64,000 nt of DNA, from positions 21,661,792 to 21,725,791 of the forward strand of contig NC_072892.1 in the NCBI RefSeq assembly GCF_027943255.1, in the 5' to 3' direction. This document shows positions 11,617-22,090 of this stretch, in pieces; the first letter of the stretch is position 1; each line of letters starts with the position of its first letter. The stretch comes from Anastrepha obliqua (taxonomy: Eukaryota; Arthropoda; Insecta; Diptera; Tephritidae). Position numbers and translations under genes: made by a program. Under the pieces are notes generated by a model that saw only the letters and a program-made list of their open reading frames with translations, searched no databases and had not been told where the DNA came from.

Positions 11617-11850
11617 TTAGCGTGCCGTGTGCAAAACCTTTTCCATTCCCGCAATTTTCCTTTGCAATCAATGAAGATCATTCATATATGTAGTTGTAGT
11701 TGCAGCTTCGTTCTCATTCAACTCTTGTTGTTGTCGCTCTTACTACTTATCTGTCGCTTAGCGTGGCGTGTGCAAATGAATGAAGACCATAAGCGTGGTT
11801 ATAGTTGTAGGTAGCTTCGTTCTCATTCAACTCTTGTTGTTATCAGTCTT
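11617..11850 (+). repeat. Imperfect tandem duplication, period about 135 bp
   Basis: The block from GCGTGCCGTGTGCAAA through AGCTTCGTTCTCATTCAAC and TCTTGTTGTT recurs next to itself (first copy from 11617, second from 11758) with small deletions in the second copy. Confidence 0.7.
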
Positions 11851-14835
11851 ACTATTTTCTGAATGAACTTTTATCAATGCGAGCGCGTAAAATCATTATG
11901 AGTATTTGAAGGTGATAATCAGGAAAACATACAGTGGTGGTTTTAATAATCCTTACTTAATAAGTTGGGGAAGTTAGCACGTTCCACTAACTTATACAAG
12001 AAAATATGTGAGACCCCAGCGTAAAAAATTGTCAAAAATCAACGGTATTTTGTAGTCACTTGAACTTTGCACTTTGTTATACTAAAATTCAATGGGCTAT
12101 TAAACTGCGTACCCAGAAAAATTCTGAAAAGTATAAAACAAGTTTAAAAGTTGAAAGTTCTGTTGAAATTTTGAAAAATGTTTCACAAATTTAAAAATTT
12201 TGCATTACATTGTTTTTGTGGTAGTACCAACTACATCTTTATGAAAAAAATAGTGGTGTGGTTATAATTTTGCAATTTTGCATTTGTGGTTATAATTTTG
12301 CAATTTGCGATTTGTAGAAGAGTGACCTCAAACTAATTTATCCGTCTTACCACCCATTTTTTATCTTTCCTATCTATCTTTCTACTGAAATCTATCCGGG
12401 TGTAGTACAATGTTCTCCTGACTGAGTGCTTGGACTTATTCAACCCCCCACAAATCTAAGCTAGGGCAAGTACAACAAGGCTTGTAAATTTATTTTTTAA
12501 ATAAGCAAACTGTTTTCGCTCTCTAAAAGGAAGATTGTAGAGTGATTGGTGAACCGAAGACTGTAGACTGGTGTCACAGGAGCTATTAGAATATAATAGA
12601 ATAGTTCTTTACTTATATTTACAGTTCACAATATTTGCTTATAAACTAAAAAATATAATTTTTAAACTAACTAATAAAGAATATACGGCAATGGCTTTAA
12701 AGGTCGTTTACCTTCTGGCAATGGATATGCCGTATTCGGCACAGGAGCTGCTATTTCTAGAGCACAGAAGGCACTTGAGCGCTGATTGCTAACCAACTCA
12801 GGAATGCAGAAAGCAGCCACAATTGAAAATAGTTATAAATAATAAAAATGTATGTCCATGGGCCTAAAAAACACAGCTTCGGATATCAGGAAAGTATCTT
12901 TCTTGGACTTCCACAGACAATTAAAGAGTTTAAAGTTTAAATGTCTTATAAGCTTAACAATTCTTCACAATTTTTGTTTTAAATTCAACAAAAAATAGGT
13001 TTAAATATAATAAATATTCGCGAAGTTTGAAGTACCACAAAAACTCGATTTTCGGTTTTCCTCCACTGCTTCAATAAATCAAACTGAAAAGTGAAATCAA
13101 TATCGCGTTGTGCTGCACAAAAGCTCGTCGAATTTATTGCCTTCCTCAGCGCTTCTTGCCGCCAAATTTGACCATGGATGCCACAGCCATTCGCCGTCCA
13201 TTTTGTCACGAACGAAACCAACTGGGTAAAAATGGAAGCAAAAGACAAAAGATGCGTGCATATAAAGGAATCATTTCAAGTTCGTGCCGTGCCGGATACG
13301 TTGGAATGCTGACAGAGCGATGGCACTTTGATATCCCTCAATGATTGACCGTCACGAAGCGAATTTTTTTTTTTGTTTTTTTTTTTTTCGTTAGTAAATA
13401 GTAAGAAGGGAGCGCAAATGGTGGACTTCTCCAAAGCGGCCCACTTGCCAAATGTCCCCTGTCAGTTGGCAGTGAAGACAAAAAGTGAAGCGCAAGGAAA
13501 TAAAATTATTCACACTTCGCCATGTTCGTTTGGTGGGCGGCGATGAAAAATGCCAATCAAATTTACGTAAATCAGCTACCAGAAAATAACGCAAAACTTT
13601 GGTAAATGTAATAATAAAAACTATCAACAGGCGACCTGAAAATACTGAAAATATCTGGTGAGATTGGGAAATGTAAGATTGGCTCAAAGGCAAAGCCAAA
13701 TAGAACTAGAATTTCGAATGAAAAACTTTGTAAATAGGTATTTATGTATATGCAGTTCTTCAGAAGTTCTTCTTGACAGCCCATAAGCTTGCACTTATCT
13801 CCATTTCACGCTTGCGAAGAGATAGAGAGTAAGAAGCCTTATCGAATAATTTTCTATAAGCCGCGTATACAACAGCTCAAACAGCTTTGTGAAATGAGCA
13901 ACCACTAATTTTGGCCAGGAAAAAAATACATTTTATTATAATATTATTTTAATAAATATTGCGCGCAAGAAATTTTGCAAGCTCGAATATTTGTTTACGA
14001 AGCCAAGCGTGAAAGTGAAAAGTTCAATTTCCGCCTATGAAGGTCACCGGAACTGCAAGGGCGCATAGTATAGTGGCCTCAAGCTAGCACAAAATGGCTG
14101 GAAGACCTCCTGATTAGAATTACGTGAACTTGGCTACCTTTGCTTGAAAGTAAAACACCAACGAAAACATTTTGAAGTGAAAGTTGGTAACCCTTAACGT
14201 TCATTAGTAGTGGGCCACCGCCGCTGGACTCACCAAAATTGTAGTTATTGACATGAAAATAATGAATGACGGTAAATATTCTGAAGTAAGGCAAGAAGTG
14301 AAAAGTAAATTGAATGAGTTCAAAAATTTCGGAGATGCTAGATGGTGGCGCAAAATTAATCACCCTCTCGGAACATTCGGAAGATTTGACATTCGTGTAC
14401 CAGACAGCTGCAGTATACAAATAAGGAAATGATAAAATACAATTTTTTTTATTTAGTAAAAAAGTTATTCAACTGACTACTTCACGTACTTCAGTTTTTG
14501 GTAGCCATGGTTAGCGAGAGCATTGCATTTTTGCTGGCTATTTCTCAATTTGTGTTCAATAAAAGTGTTGGTACAGCTAATTTAAATGCCCTATATTTGG
14601 TAACACGGGAATTTCTTGAAGATATCAGCAGTGTGAATGAAATGTGATGAGGAAGTGTCATGAATTAAATTTTGAAACGAGGTCGTGATGAAGATTTTAG
14701 TTATAAAAACACAAATTTTTTGACTCGAAAAGAGCTAGCTACCAGATATTGGGAGATCATGATTGGTTACCATTTTAAACAGGGCAAATCGTTCTCGGGA
14801 ATAGCTCAACTTGCAACACGGTGTTGGTCAACAGA
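11851..14835. other. Long stretch without recognised features
   Basis: Only local patterns: a short duplication GTGGTTATAATTTTGCAATT near 12255-12305 and a poly-T run near 13363-13390. ORFs are under 115 codons, overlap on both strands and lack familiar motifs. Confidence 0.5.
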
Positions 14836-14905
14836 CAATAGGTTAGGTTAGCCAGGTTGCTTGTCTATGACAAGACACTCGGTGGTCCTAAGGCTCATTG
14901 TGATG
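14836..14905 (-). mobile_element. LINE 3'-terminal fragment
   Basis: The reverse complement reads GACAAGCAACCTGGCTAACC then TAACCTA, matching the end of the LINE copy at 10500-10572. Only the last ~65 bp are present. Confidence 0.75.
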
Positions 14906-15120
14906 ACTAATAAAAAATTAGAGTGGAAATACATCCAAAACTGCAGAAGTTGTAGAGTCGAGCAAGAGAAAGACACAGTAGAACACTTCTTTTGTAATTG
15001 TCCAGCTTTAGCTAGGAGTAGAGCAAGACTATTGGGAAAATATATTATCATTTTGACTCTCTTACAGAACTATCCGGTTCGTGGAGGAAACCTATCCTAC
15101 GCTTCATGAGAGAGCCTAAC
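14905..15120 (+). mobile_element. LINE C-terminal zinc-motif fragment
   Basis: Part of an 82-codon ORF: CRSCRVEQEKDTVEHFFCNC followed by PALARSRARLLGKY. It aligns with the C-terminus of the LINE at 18.2 kb (PGLARSRLALLG). It abuts a minus-strand LINE 3' end, giving a back-to-back junction. Confidence 0.75.
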
Positions 15121-15621
15121 TGGATCCATAAAAACTAACAGTAAGGTTCCCGTGTTACACAATGGTACCACAACGGACCTTCATAGTCTAAGTGTAGTCT
15201 AACCTACCTCCAAAACTGCTCAAACTCGTAAACTGAATGAAGGCAAAAAATATAAAATGTTGGGAAGGGTTAAATAAAACTCGAAAGAAAAATCTTCGTT
15301 TACCTTGCCATTTACAATGAGAACGAGGTTAGTGCAGAGAGCTGTTGTGAAGACTGTACGCCAGAAAAATAAACGAAAAGGTATAGTTTTCGATAAGCTT
15401 ACCAAGTTTTGGAGCTATAATAATTTATGGATGAGAGTTTCGCATATTTCACTTAATTAGCCAGAAAAGACTCCGACTTCCTTGGGCACTCAAAATCAAG
15501 ATCCGAAGATCAGTAGACCATTGATTTGCTTGTGGCAAAGCCGAATTTATCGTTTCGTGAAGCTGAAGGAGTTTTAGCTTCGGTTATTACAGTCTTTGAA
15601 GTTTTCTTGCGTGTAGGCTTT
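15121..15621. other. Unassigned DNA
   Basis: No supported feature. Confidence 0.5.
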
Positions 15622-16075
15622 TTAGAGGCCAGCATTCGGATTCATATAACAAGGTGGGACGGACAGCCGTTTTATAGCTTTTACCCTTTTTAGATGGAGT
15701 GACATCCTTCTGTCGCATAGAACGCCGGTTAGGGTTTTCCATTTTAACCTTGCGGAGTTTGCCCTATGTTGCACGTCTTCATTGACTTCTTCGGCATTCG
15801 TTACAACGGAGCCCAAGTACTTAAACATGGAGACCTCGTCTAGTGGGCTATCCTCTAGCAAAATTGGTGAACTGCACGTCGATATTGAATTGGTGCAAGA
15901 CACGCAGCGCATGACGTCTGTATTTTTCCTGCTTACTGTCAGCCCAAGCGACTCGACTTTGTTTTGCATGTGGGCTGAATTTCGTCTGCGTCTTTGCTCG
16001 CTAGCATCTACGTACAGTGTAGTCCACGGGGCGTCTTGTTGAGTGTTCAGTTGAAAACATTGCCTCTGCAAGGGA
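15622..16075 (-). mobile_element. RTE-type reverse transcriptase fragment
   Basis: A 149-codon ORF carries the post-palm part of an RTE-like reverse transcriptase: SLGLTVSRKNTDVMRC, then FKYLGSVVTNAEEVNEDVQH, then RLKWKTLTGVLCDRRMSLHL. These blocks are diagnostic of the RTE relatives I know (FKYLGS..., W/K-ATGVLCDRR...). The YxDD block is missing upstream (only LYVDASEQRRRR is visible) and the frame runs out at an altered LLYG box. Non-functional. Confidence 0.8.
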
Positions 16076-17499
16076 AGACATTGAAAGTATCAAAGTGCAG
16101 CTGGAATTCCGCATGCCGTCAAAGAATTGCGATGTCGAGACGAGTTTAAGATTTTTTTTTTTTATTTTATTTTATTATTGTCGATCGCATAGATATTAGT
16201 GATCAGTGGTCTCAATACAAGACTTGGCGAAAATGAGCTGCAATTAGGCTGGTAAAGAGCGCCTTCGGTTTATTTCTTTTTATCATCAAATTGGGCCATC
16301 TCAAAGATAGAGTTCATCTGAGTAAACCAGAAATAATTGGTGCTTTGAAATGTAACGAGCGCTGGCGAATTGCTAAGGTGGAGCAGCATGCGAGGGAAAT
16401 TGGAAAATATCAGTTACTATTCATAAATCATAGGCCCTCCTTTAATAAACAGATGAGAAATTCCCATTCAGAAATTGAATTTAAGTTGATCTGTAAAGCT
16501 CCAACTTGCACGACCCTCTATTCCTATAGGTAAGCAGCTTTTATTTGCTTAAAACACCTGTATGTGGCACATTCAATCCAACTCAAAAAACAAAAAACAA
16601 AGAAAATCGCTCCAAATTTGAGTGCCCATCAGTCGGGGTTGCCTATTTGCCACTTGCCCTCATTTATCGTTTGCTGGCTCAAATTTAATTTCTGATTTGC
16701 TTTTATTTTCTTGCATCGACGCGTCATCCCCCATGCACCTCATGCACCTTTTTCACCAGAAACCTGGCCATGAGGCAACACAGCATCAACACATCAGAGA
16801 ATTTTGTTAAGCGTAAATAGAAACCAAAAGTACGCACCCATACAATTACGAGTATAAGCAACTGAAATGCTGTGAAAAAGCAAACCAATACGTTAAACAA
16901 TAAAAACAAAAGCGAAAAGGAAAAGCAAGAAAAAAGCCGAAAAGGAAAATAATGCTCTATCAAAATCGAGAAAAAAGCAATAATGGGAAAAGAGAAAAAC
17001 AAAATTGTACCTGTTGCGCATTTGGAAACGTGTCTATGTAATATATGTATGCGTAGGGCTTAGCTGTGCTTTGAACTTAAAAAATAAACACTCGGACTTG
17101 TATTGGTTTGCTCTGCACCTGTGTTGTTCTCCTACTTAAATGTACTTATGCCGATATGCAATAATTTAAATTTGAGAGTTTATGTTAGAGACTATTTTTG
17201 GAACTTCAGACGATTTTGGTATTCACTAAAAAGTTCAGCAAATTCGGTAGCGAAAATTAGGAATGCAAAGGTGTAACGGCTGCCAAGAACTTTATTGATT
17301 GATCACTTCAAATATTTTTTGCTCTTAGTATCAAGAAGTATCGTGAACAAAGAATCTCGAAACTAGATACGCCAAACCCAATATTTTACTAAATTTGCAA
17401 TACTCGCGTAGAATTGCTGAATGAGTGAAAGAACTGGATGTTTTTTCGATTACAAGTTTACTTTTGTTTCGCACATCTATGTAATTTTGACAATTTTTT
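16076..17499. other. Unassigned AT-rich DNA
   Basis: A TTTTATTTTA run near 16152-16175 and A-rich sequence near 16900-17000. ORFs lack motifs. Confidence 0.5.
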
Positions 17500-17615
17500 T
17501 ATGAAATCGTAGTTAATTCTCCTATATCCATATAAGTCCAAATTTGAATCTTTGCGTAAATTAAAAAAAAAATCGACATAGTTAAACCAAAATTTCACAT
17601 TTTTGAAGTGCAATT
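17500..17615 (+). repeat. Direct repeat, left copy (partner at 20455-20560)
   Basis: Shares TAGTTAATTCTCC, a poly-A run and CCAAAATTTCACATTTTT in the same order and orientation with 20455-20560. The pair brackets the 18-20 kb LINE. Confidence 0.7.
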
Positions 17616-17821
17616 TCTTAGGCGTCGATGGACGAGCGAGAATGGAGAGTAAAATTTCAAGGCCATGCAACGTTTTGGGCATTTTCGTTCTGCGAGTGAG
17701 AAAAAAGATATAACGTAGAGGAAAAGGAGAGGGAGAGAGCCTTATCTTATATATATCCTAGATACACTTTCCTATTTTTCCTGAGTTTTTCCTTATCGTT
17801 GCTAATTTATAGTGAGAAATA

Positions 17822-17995
17822 ACACTGCCTACTTTTTGGCGCTTGTTTGTTGGTGCAAGCTTGTAGGAAATATATTTTTAGTGCCTACTTTTTGGCGTTA
17901 TATTTCTTTGGTGCCTACTGTTTGGGGCGTTTTTTGGTCCCAATTTTTTTGGCGTTTGTTTTTGGTGCCTACTTTTTGGCGCTTGTTTCCGTCTC
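17822..17995 (+). repeat. Minisatellite, GTGCCTACTTTTTGGCG unit
   Basis: Four imperfect copies of (G/C)TGCCTACTNTTTGGCG at about 17825, 17881, 17911 and 17966, with a degenerate fifth (CCCAATTTTTTTGGCG) between the last two. Spacing varies from 30 to 56 bp. Confidence 0.75.
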
Positions 17996-18039
17996 CTGGC
18001 TAGTGCTTGTGCGTACTATAAAGTGCTATCCATTTCGGC

Positions 18040-20100
18040 ATCGGATTTATTGGTATTGGTTGGTTGGTTTAAGGGTGACCCCGCATCGGAGTGCCACATA
18101 GACCGCAAGTTGGGTCCGTTGTGTTGCCCTGGAGCTCATTATGTTACATGATTTCCCCACCTAACCGAGATTTTTATTGTGGATTTTGGTCAAAGGTATA
18201 ATTCGTTTCGAGAATTTGATGAGAGATTCGATTGTCAGGTTCGAGAGTACTGAAAGATTGTCAATTGTTGGAGAGCCAAGAAGAGCGAGGCGACTTCTGG
18301 CTAGACCGGGACAACTGCACAGCAAATGTCTGCTCGATACTTTCTCATCTTCGTCCTCGCAGTATCTGCACAGGTCGTTTTGAGGAACCCCGAGCCGACG
18401 TGCGTGAGTGCCCAACAGGCAGTGGACGGTGATAAGAGATATTATATGCCTTAGTTCGTGTTTCGAAAGACTTATAAGGGTTTTTGTCTGTTTCAGATTG
18501 TAGGATGGCCAGATTTGTCTGGTCGTAACGCAAGTAGTTTCCACTCGCCACCTCCGATCAGCAATGCTGTGAAATTCTCGATCAATGAGTAATTTACATG
18601 TTGAGAGCGGAATGTGGATTGTGGGTAAGTTACTAACATTTGATTGCGCAGCTCCAGCTCTTGCGAGCTCATCAGCTTTGCAGTTACCTTCGAATCCACT
18701 GTGACTCGGTATCCAGATAACTTGGACAGAATTCTGAACACTTATCTCGTTAAGAGATAAGAGACAGGATCGAACCACATCGGAGTGGGTATAAGAGGAG
18801 CTGAGTGCTCGAACGGCCGCTTGACTGTCGGTGAAAAAGCGGATATCCTCTAGTGATATTCTATTTTCTAAGAGAGTTTTCGCAGCATACCAGATAGCGC
18901 ATACTTCCGCTTGGAATACGCTACAGTAGTCGGGTAATCTAAATGATAGATTGATGTGAGGGGAATTGGAAAAGATTCCAAATCCCACTTTACCGTCTTG
19001 TTTTGAACCATCTGTATATATAATCAGAGGACCATCGATTTCGGTTAGATTTGTCTTCCATTCTTCCCTAGTTGGGAGTGAACAGGAGAATAGCAAGGGT
19101 GGTGATGGAAAACTTACATGATAGTCTATGTCGGAAGAGATAATAGTGTTCCTGTTCAGTATGGCCGAATGGCCAAGATACTTATTCCATTTCGATATAG
19201 CATTCATGCGTGTCGCTGCTTTCGCTGCAATCGCTTTGCCAGCCAGATCGATAGGGAACAAGTGAAGCAACGTATTTAGAGCCTTAGTAGGTGTTGTACT
19301 TAAGCATCCTGTTATCAGGAGGCAGGCTGTTCTTTGGACTCGATCAATTGTGGCTACTCTGCACCGTTTTTCGAGTGCTGTCCACCATACAACCACACCG
19401 TAGAAGAGTATCGGTTTGATGATCGAGGTATATATCCAATAAATGATCCGAGGTGAAAAACCCCAGGTTTTGCCTATAGCTTTCTTACAAGTATAGAGAG
19501 CTATGAAAGCTTTTTTACATCTGTTTTCGATGTTCAATTTCCAACTCAACTTCCTATCTAGAATAACTCCTAGATATTTAGCTGAATCAGATAGGAGTAA
19601 TGATTCCCCTTTTAAGGTTATTGTTTGCAGTCGAGGAGATTGTTGTTTCCTATTGAAGAGAACAAGATCTGTCTTTGCTGGATTCGCATTTAGTCCGCAT
19701 TCGGTGCACCATTTTGACAGAATATTGATTAAGCGTTGCATGAGCTCAGTGAGGGTATTCAGGTGTTTGCCTGACACGCAGAGAGCAATATCATCTGCAT
19801 AGGCTACAACCTTGCAGCCTGCTTTTTCGAGATTTCGAAGCAAACTGTTTACAGCGAGATTCCAGAGAAGGGGTAAAAGTACTCCGCCTTGAGGAGTGCC
19901 TTTGACGGCGTACATTCTCATGCGGCTTAACCCAAGCTCTGAAGTGATTATTCTATTTTGGAGCATTTGTTCGATCATCTTTCGGATGGAGTAATTAATA
20001 CCCAATTTGGCAATTTCGGATAAAATGGCGTTGGGTTCAATATTATTAAAAGCACCTTCTATGTCCATAATTGGTATTGCTTTGCGGTAATTTGTGCCGT
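18040..20100 (-). mobile_element. 5'-truncated LINE insertion with (AACC)n tail
   Basis: Covers the ORF2 fragment and a ~120-bp 3'UTR. The minus strand ends near 18055 in AACCAACCAACCAA, the same kind of tail seen at 25422-25440. The 5' breakpoint is near the start of the open frame. The approximate ends are inferred, and no target duplication was identified. Confidence 0.75.
18161..20068 (-). CDS. LINE ORF2 fragment: reverse transcriptase, RNase H, zinc motif (635 codons)
   Basis: Polyprotein part of a non-LTR retrotransposon that copies its RNA into the genome by target-primed reverse transcription. The frame opens inside the RT domain: MDIEGAFNNI (motif A, 1-10), KGTPQGGVLLPLLWNLAVN (56-74), YADD (90-93), SAKYLGVILD (162-171). 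RNase H follows with all four acidic residues visible: YTDG (D353), FQAE (E388), TDSQ (D414), KADELA (D466), plus H456 in IPSHSGFEGN. The C-terminus has Cx2C (567-570) and H581/C584/C586. The endonuclease and RT N-terminus are absent, so the copy is 5'-truncated, although the remaining 1.9 kb is stop-free. RNase H after RT points to the I/LOA group rather than Jockey or RTE. Confidence 0.9.
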   Translation of the reverse strand: MDIEGAFNNIEPNAILSEIAKLGINYSIRKMIEQMLQNRIITSELGLSRMRMYAVKGTPQGGVLLPLLWNLAVNSLLRNLEKAGCKVVAYADDIALCVSGKHLNTLTELMQRLINILSKWCTECGLNANPAKTDLVLFNRKQQSPRLQTITLKGESLLLSDSAKYLGVILDRKLSWKLNIENRCKKAFIALYTCKKAIGKTWGFSPRIIYWIYTSIIKPILFYGVVVWWTALEKRCRVATIDRVQRTACLLITGCLSTTPTKALNTLLHLFPIDLAGKAIAAKAATRMNAISKWNKYLGHSAILNRNTIISSDIDYHVSFPSPPLLFSCSLPTREEWKTNLTEIDGPLIIYTDGSKQDGKVGFGIFSNSPHINLSFRLPDYCSVFQAEVCAIWYAAKTLLENRISLEDIRFFTDSQAAVRALSSSYTHSDVVRSCLLSLNEISVQNSVQVIWIPSHSGFEGNCKADELARAGAAQSNVSNLPTIHIPLSTCKLLIDREFHSIADRRWRVETTCVTTRQIWPSYNLKQTKTLISLSKHELRHIISLITVHCLLGTHARRLGVPQNDLCRYCEDEDEKVSSRHLLCSCPGLARSRLALLGSPTIDNLSVLSNLTIESLIKFSKRIIPLTKIHNKNLG

Positions 20101-20454
20101 TGCTGCGGTCCTCGAATCGTTGCGTTTGTGCGGGTGATAAACGCTCGGAGTAATGCGCGTAGTTGCCACGGCTTGTGTCCTGCGTTTACCTACACCGGTC
20201 GACCTTTCTCCGTTTTTTGTAAGTTTTATCTATTTGTATTCTCTGCAAATTTTGTGAATTTATTTAGATACCTATTCTCTCTCTCTCTCTCTCCACCATT
20301 CTCTCTCGGGTCTCTCCCTCTTTCTTTGTCTGCCTTCCAAGTTTCGCTTCTGTTATGTGTACTACGATACACGCACTTTTTTTATTAGAATTTTTTAGAA
20401 AATTTTTTCTTTTACTTTTGTCCCGATGTATTTTGATAAAAATTTTGTATAAAC

Positions 20455-20560
20455 GCATAGTTAATTCTCCCACAAGAAGATATAAATCCAAAAGTGAAAC
20501 TTTGTGCAAATTAAAAAAAAAAAAATTTCGAAAAATGTACACCAAAATTTCACATTTTTT
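20455..20560 (+). repeat. Direct repeat, right copy (partner at 17500-17615)
   Basis: Same order of TAGTTAATTCTCC, poly-A and CCAAAATTTCACATTTTT as the left copy. CT-rich microsatellite (TCTCTC) precedes it at 20276-20295. Confidence 0.7.
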
Positions 20561-20602
20561 ATCAGAATTGTGTAGAAAAATTTCGAGTATATAGCTTAAT
20601 CA

Positions 20603-21160
20603 TTATCATCATCATCAGCAGATAGCATTACAGCTGAAGGTGAGCTTCAGCTGCATCTGCCAGCCTTCTTCAAGTTACACGATTCGAGTCAGCAGACCTC
20701 GGGTTATGTATTTGCAGTTTCTTGATATCTTCGAATACGTCGTTGAACCAGAGTTTACTAAGCCCTTTCTTTACACCTGGTGGCCAGTGCGTTATAATAT
20801 AAGAAGTATTTGCGAAGACGTCCCTTATGCATGCGCACGACCTAACCATGTGAGTCGTTGCAATTTGACAAACTTAACGACATTTTCTCCTTTGCAAATC
20901 CTCAGCAACTCCTCACCTTCAACCCGGATTAGATCATCAACTTTTCGTAAGACTCTTCACTCGAAGGTTCAAAGATTTTGTTCATCCTTCATTGACATTA
21001 CCCATGACTCACAGCCATATGCCAAAACTGGTCTTATTATTGATTTGTAAATACTGTAATTACAGTTGCGCGAGAGTAGACTGGATTTTATAAGTTTCAG
21101 CTTGACATAGGAAGCTCTGTTGGCCGCAACAAATTGATCTTGGGTGCAGTCCTGAATATT
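20603..21160 (-). mobile_element. RTE-like reverse transcriptase C-terminal remnant with TGATGATGA tail
   Basis: With one or two frameshifts the minus strand reads YKSIIRPVLAYGCESWVMSM (the LLYG/ESW region), then KFVKLQRLTWLGRAH (the WLGH box), then a C-terminal stretch. It ends in CTGATGATGATGATAATG, the trinucleotide tail also seen at 51420-51436. An inactivated LINE 3' end; RTE or a close relative is the best fit. Confidence 0.65.
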
Positions 21161-21169
21161 ACTGTTGTT

Positions 21170-21310
21170 TTTTAGTGGTTCTCCGAAGCCTTATACAACT
21201 AATATTCTTCAAAATAGGACCCTTGAGCGTCAATACACCGCTGGTAGCGGTCCTTCCACTGCAGGAAACATTTTTTTAAACTCATCCGCCGGAATCGCGG
21301 ACCATTTCAA
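21170..21310 (-). mobile_element. mariner C-terminal fragment
   Basis: The minus strand reads PADEFKKMF, then (frameshifted) KDRYQRCIDAQGSYFEEY and a stop, matching the conserved mariner C-terminus W-x-RC-I-x-x-G-x-YFE. It directly abuts the DD41D remnant on the opposite strand. Confidence 0.65.
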
Positions 21311-21354
21311 AGCCTCTGGACCATTTCAAGCGTCGTCAATGGTCAGAATGGTGG

Positions 21355-22090
21355 CAGGAAATGCCAACAGTGAATGAACAATTTTCGAAGAAAATCATCT
21401 TCAGTGGTGAGGCACATTTTCACCTCAGTGGATTTGTCAATAAGCAGAATTGCCGCGTTTGTTGTAATAATCCAAGAGTGATTGCTGAAAAACTAATGCA
21501 CCCACAAAGAGTGACTGTTTGGTGCGGCATCATTGAGGCCGGTCAGGCAGTGACTGTGAATAGTGTTCGCTATCGTGAGATTATAACGAACTTTTTATGG
21601 CCCGAATTGGAAGATATGAATGTGAGCAATATGTGGTTTCAACAGGACGGTGCCACTTGTCACACAGCTAACGAAACAATGACTCTTTTGCGCGAAAAAT
21701 TTGTTAGCCGAATAATCTCACGTCGCGGCGATGTCAATTGGCCGCCAAAATCATGTGATTTGACACCGTTGGACTTCTTTCTTTGGGGTTTTTTGTTTGA
21801 TAAAAGTGTACGTTGATAAGCCAGTACCAATTCAATAGCTAAAGGATGAGATAATTCGGCACATTAAGGGCATAGAACCGCAATTACGCCTCAGCGTCAT
21901 CGAAACTTTGGACCATCGGATGGAGGTGTGCCGCCGAGGCCGCGGCGGCTATTTGACCGATATTTTGCTTCATACGTAATTGAGCCATACCAATATTATC
22001 ATAATAAAGAGAAATGACAATAATTTCATAAAAAAAATTGTATTTTATTCAAAATCAACATCGGCCCTTGAAACTTAACCACCCTTTACA
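21355..22090 (+). mobile_element. DD41D mariner-family transposase remnant
   Basis: ORF 21361-21816 holds the catalytic core: FSGEAHFHLSGFVNKQNC (first Asp of the SDE motif changed to Gly), VTVWCGIIEAG, WFQQDGATCHTA (second Asp kept), WPPKSCDLTPLDFFLWG (third Asp, 41 residues after the second). The spacing defines the DD41D (rosa-like) group. The N-terminal DNA-binding half is missing and a frameshift follows 21816. The 3' terminus (CGGCCCTTGAAACTTAACCA near 22062-22090) is shared with 47156-48077. Non-functional. Confidence 0.85.

Noticed and set aside
17500..20560. LTR retrotransposon, given flanking direct repeats
   Set aside because: The enclosed protein is a non-LTR reverse transcriptase, there is no primer-binding site or polypurine tract, and the repeats do not begin TG or end CA.
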